From Candidatus Fermentibacterota bacterium (GTDB taxonomy: Bacteria; JAFGKV01): a stretch of DNA of 6,398 bases. Numbering within the stretch: the stretch's first letter is position 1; each line of letters starts with the position of its first letter. The position numbers and the translations under genes are program-made. The notes beneath the pieces are model-generated. The model was not told where the DNA came from, ran no database searches, and saw only the letters and a list, made by a program, of their open reading frames with translations. Positions 4,714 to 6,398 of this stretch are shown here, one piece after another. The stretch lies in assembly GCA_030620115.1 (NCBI GenBank), contig JAUXFG010000196.1, positions 1-6,398 on the forward strand, written 5' to 3'.

Positions 4714-6190
4714 CGGAATCCTCCCTCCCCTGCCTTGGCAGCAGAAGCTCCACCACCACTCCCGGGCCTTCCTTCCTGTTGTAGGCGCGGCAGCTCCCAC
4801 CGATTCCCCAGATCAACGATGAAACCATGGACAGGCCCAAACCCATGCCCGAGGCTTGCCCCGTGAAATGCTTCTCTGCTTGATAATAGGGATACCAGAT
4901 CTGCGCAAGTTGAGCCGGAGACAGGGTGAGCCCATCGTCGCTTACACGGATACGAATGTCTTCCTCAACGCTCGCACACTGCACCTCCAGCGTGGGCGCA
5001 TGCTTTGGATGGAACTTCTTCGCATTTTCACAAAGCTCCGAAAAAATCTGCTCCAGAATCTGAGGCGAAAGCGGAACGTAGATATCGCCGGGAGTCTCGA
5101 TGTATTCGTACGATACCTTGATAGATCCAAGCTGGAGACCCGCCTCGATCTTTCCAACAAGACCGGCAATCTCGCCCAGGCTGCATTGCCCATGACTCGA
5201 CTGCTCAGCAACTTCCTGGTAACGCAATACGGCATCAATGGCCTCTTGGAGGCCTACAGCGCCCTGAAGCGCGGAGGAAAGATATGTTTGTCTCTCCGCC
5301 TCAGACAAGGATTGATCTTCTTCGAGAATCCTAAGATACCCCAACAGCACGCTGAGAGGGGTCCTGAGTTTGTGGCTGATCTGTGCTTGTAACGACCAGA
5401 TCTGTTTGTCAGCCGCCATACGAGCAGTGACATCGTTTAGGTGGACCAGATGCATCCCAGGCAAAAGCTCAGCCACATCAACTTGCAGCCAGAATGTTTC
5501 TGCGGATGACGATTCGGGCCGTACGAGATACCGCGGAGCCTGCGTCTGCCCCCGAGGCTCTGTGGGCCACGCGGTCCACATCTCCCTTGGTTCTTGGCGA
5601 TATCGCCTGCACACTAGCCTCGAGAAAGACCCAGCAATGGTCTCTGCGGTATCCATGGAGAGATCAAGATACCGGCGCGCCTGAGGGTTTGCGTACAGTA
5701 CCTCATCCCGCCCACCCACGATCAGAATTCCATCCTGTGCTCGCTCCACGACCCATTGGAACTTGGCGCGTTCTGCCAGGATATGTCGATACCTGTTGAG
5801 ACGAACGATACTCCGAACCCGAGCGCGCAACTCTGTTCGATCGAAAGGTTTTGTGATGAAGTCATCGGCGCCGGCTTCAATGCCCTTCAGGCGAGAATCC
5901 CGATCATCCAGTGCGGTCACCATGATAATCGGCACTTCAGCATGTTCCGGATCAACCCGCAGCCGTCGGCATACTTCAAAACCATCCATCTTGGGCATCA
6001 TGACGTCCAGGAGAACAAGATCAGGCGTATGCGCAGTCGCCTTGGACAATGCATCAGGCCCGTTCTCAGCGAAGAACAGCTCATAACCCTGCGCACAGAG
6101 TAGCGCTTCCAGGACCTCACGCCCCACAGGCTCGTCATCCACAATCAGGATCCGGGCCTGCTCCCTCTTGGACTCAACACTCACCTTCAT
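4679..6190 (-). CDS. Soluble REC-PAS-histidine kinase with divergent G1 box
   Basis: This 503-residue protein has no signal peptide or membrane segment. The receiver spans about 12-130: Asp18-Asp19, phosphoacceptor Asp62 (LLDVMMPKMDG), Thr92 and Lys114 (ITKP). A PAS domain spans about 143-257 (VVERAQDGILIV, VLYANPQARRYL, LVHLNDVTARMA); its ligand cannot be read from sequence. HisKA follows with His273 in ISHKLRTPL, then HATPase_c with N-box FSELCENAKKFHP (Asn389), G1 SDDGLTL (417-423) and G2 GMGLGL (448-453). In G1 the usual second Gly of DxGxG is Thr, though the rest of the lid is well formed and I recall similar lids in other hybrid kinases, so activity is still likely. The domain ends near Pro485. 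Residues 486-503 are a tail whose last eleven residues come from a repeat that also occurs in the next gap, which also supplies the TAG stop. AGGTG lies 4 nt before the ATG. It is transcribed first of the four and is probably the upstream kinase of the set (inference). Confidence 0.94.
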   Translation of the reverse strand: MKVSVESKREQARILIVDDEPVGREVLEALLCAQGYELFFAENGPDALSKATAHTPDLVLLDVMMPKMDGFEVCRRLRVDPEHAEVPIIMVTALDDRDSRLKGIEAGADDFITKPFDRTELRARVRSIVRLNRYRHILAERAKFQWVVERAQDGILIVGGRDEVLYANPQARRYLDLSMDTAETIAGSFSRLVCRRYRQEPREMWTAWPTEPRGQTQAPRYLVRPESSSAETFWLQVDVAELLPGMHLVHLNDVTARMAADKQIWSLQAQISHKLRTPLSVLLGYLRILEEDQSLSEAERQTYLSSALQGAVGLQEAIDAVLRYQEVAEQSSHGQCSLGEIAGLVGKIEAGLQLGSIKVSYEYIETPGDIYVPLSPQILEQIFSELCENAKKFHPKHAPTLEVQCASVEEDIRIRVSDDGLTLSPAQLAQIWYPYYQAEKHFTGQASGMGLGLSMVSSLIWGIGGSCRAYNRKEGPGVVVELLLPRQGREDSEPQIAQIGRGD

Positions 6191-6261
6191 TACTCACCTG
6201 CTTTCGTCGCCTCCACTACCGGTCCTAACCCGCACTTCTCACCAACCATCCGCTCCGTCAT
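6191..6261. other. Leader of the REC-PAS-kinase gene
   Basis: Apart from the ribosome binding site, no clear -35/-10 or -24/-12 promoter, operator or terminator is visible. This is the only part of the right flank free of tandem repeats, so a promoter for the gene set would most simply lie here or beyond the window. Confidence 0.3.
6194..6199 (-). promoter_or_regulatory. Ribosome binding site AGGTGA for the REC-PAS-kinase
   Basis: AGGTGA lies just before the ATG at 6190 (4 nt after AGGTG). It is a moderate Shine-Dalgarno, but no competing start exists in frame before residue 64, and the receiver begins where expected. Confidence 0.6.
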
Positions 6262-6305
6262 CTGAACCCCGAACCCCGAACCCTGAACCCCGAACCCCCC
6301 CTCCC
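6262..6305. repeat. GAACCCC heptads upstream of the REC-PAS-kinase
   Basis: Five consecutive heptads occupy 6264-6298 (GAACCCC twice, GAACCCT, GAACCCC twice), preceded by TCATCT as in the other two copies, and run into a C-rich stretch to 6305. On the coding strand this gives more than four G-tracts with loops of 1 to 4 nt. Unlike the other gaps, this module lies on the left of the paired inverted element. Confidence 0.85.
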
Positions 6306-6398
6306 AGATTCTTCGGTCGCTCCGCTCCCTCAGAATGACAGGCATTCACACATCCATCTCTGCACCACCACTGTCATTCTGAGCGACTACAGGGAGCG
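6306..6398. repeat. Paired inverted element, copy 3, cut by the window edge
   Basis: The left arm, 6306-6340, is complete (AGATTCTTCG to AGAATGACA). The loop is 6341-6371. The right arm starts at 6372 with TGTCATTCTGAGCGAC and is lost at the window end after 27 nt. It has the same orientation as copies 1 and 2. Confidence 0.82.

Overview
The window carries four genes, all on the minus strand, separated by two long non-coding gaps filled with repeats. It looks like part of a chromosome from an uncultivated Gram-negative-type bacterium. Genes end in TAG or TGA, have clear Shine-Dalgarno sites, include a sigma-54 activator, and have mid-range GC. The repeat text between genes (tandem AGCCATT, GAACCCC, NGATGTT and AGATTNT heptamers, and paired inverted AGATTCTTCG...AGAATGACA elements) resembles intergenic repeats I recall from several candidate phyla and from PVC, FCB and deltaproteobacterial genomes. 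I cannot place the organism more precisely from this sequence.

Layout in the direction of transcription (right to left): 6398-6191 is a leader with GAACCCC heptads and a paired inverted element cut by the window edge. 6190-4679 encodes a soluble REC-PAS-histidine kinase. 4678-4117 is a 562-bp repeat mosaic. 4116-3040 encodes a soluble REC-histidine kinase. 3039-2625 is a 415-bp mosaic, partly near-identical to the first. 2624-1248 encodes an NtrC-type sigma-54 activator (REC-AAA+-Fis HTH). 1244-15 encodes a Memo-family protein (AmmeMemoRadiSam system protein B) with a helical N-terminal domain. It starts at TTG three bases after the activator's stop, so the two are probably translationally coupled. 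The left edge is again tandem repeat.

Working model (inference): three REC-bearing proteins form a cytoplasmic signalling set. Two kinases begin with a receiver instead of a membrane sensor, so they would be controlled by phosphorylation from elsewhere, and one sigma-54 activator is the obvious DNA-binding output. The Memo protein is of unknown biochemical role but is tied to the activator by gene coupling.

The most unusual part is the non-coding DNA. It is built from short tandem units of 7, 8 or 16 bp, always C/T-rich on the plus strand and so G/A-rich in the mRNA. The same modules recur in different order in the gaps. They form the 3' ends and stop codons of two genes, and they place six G-tracts directly over the ribosome binding site of the activator gene.
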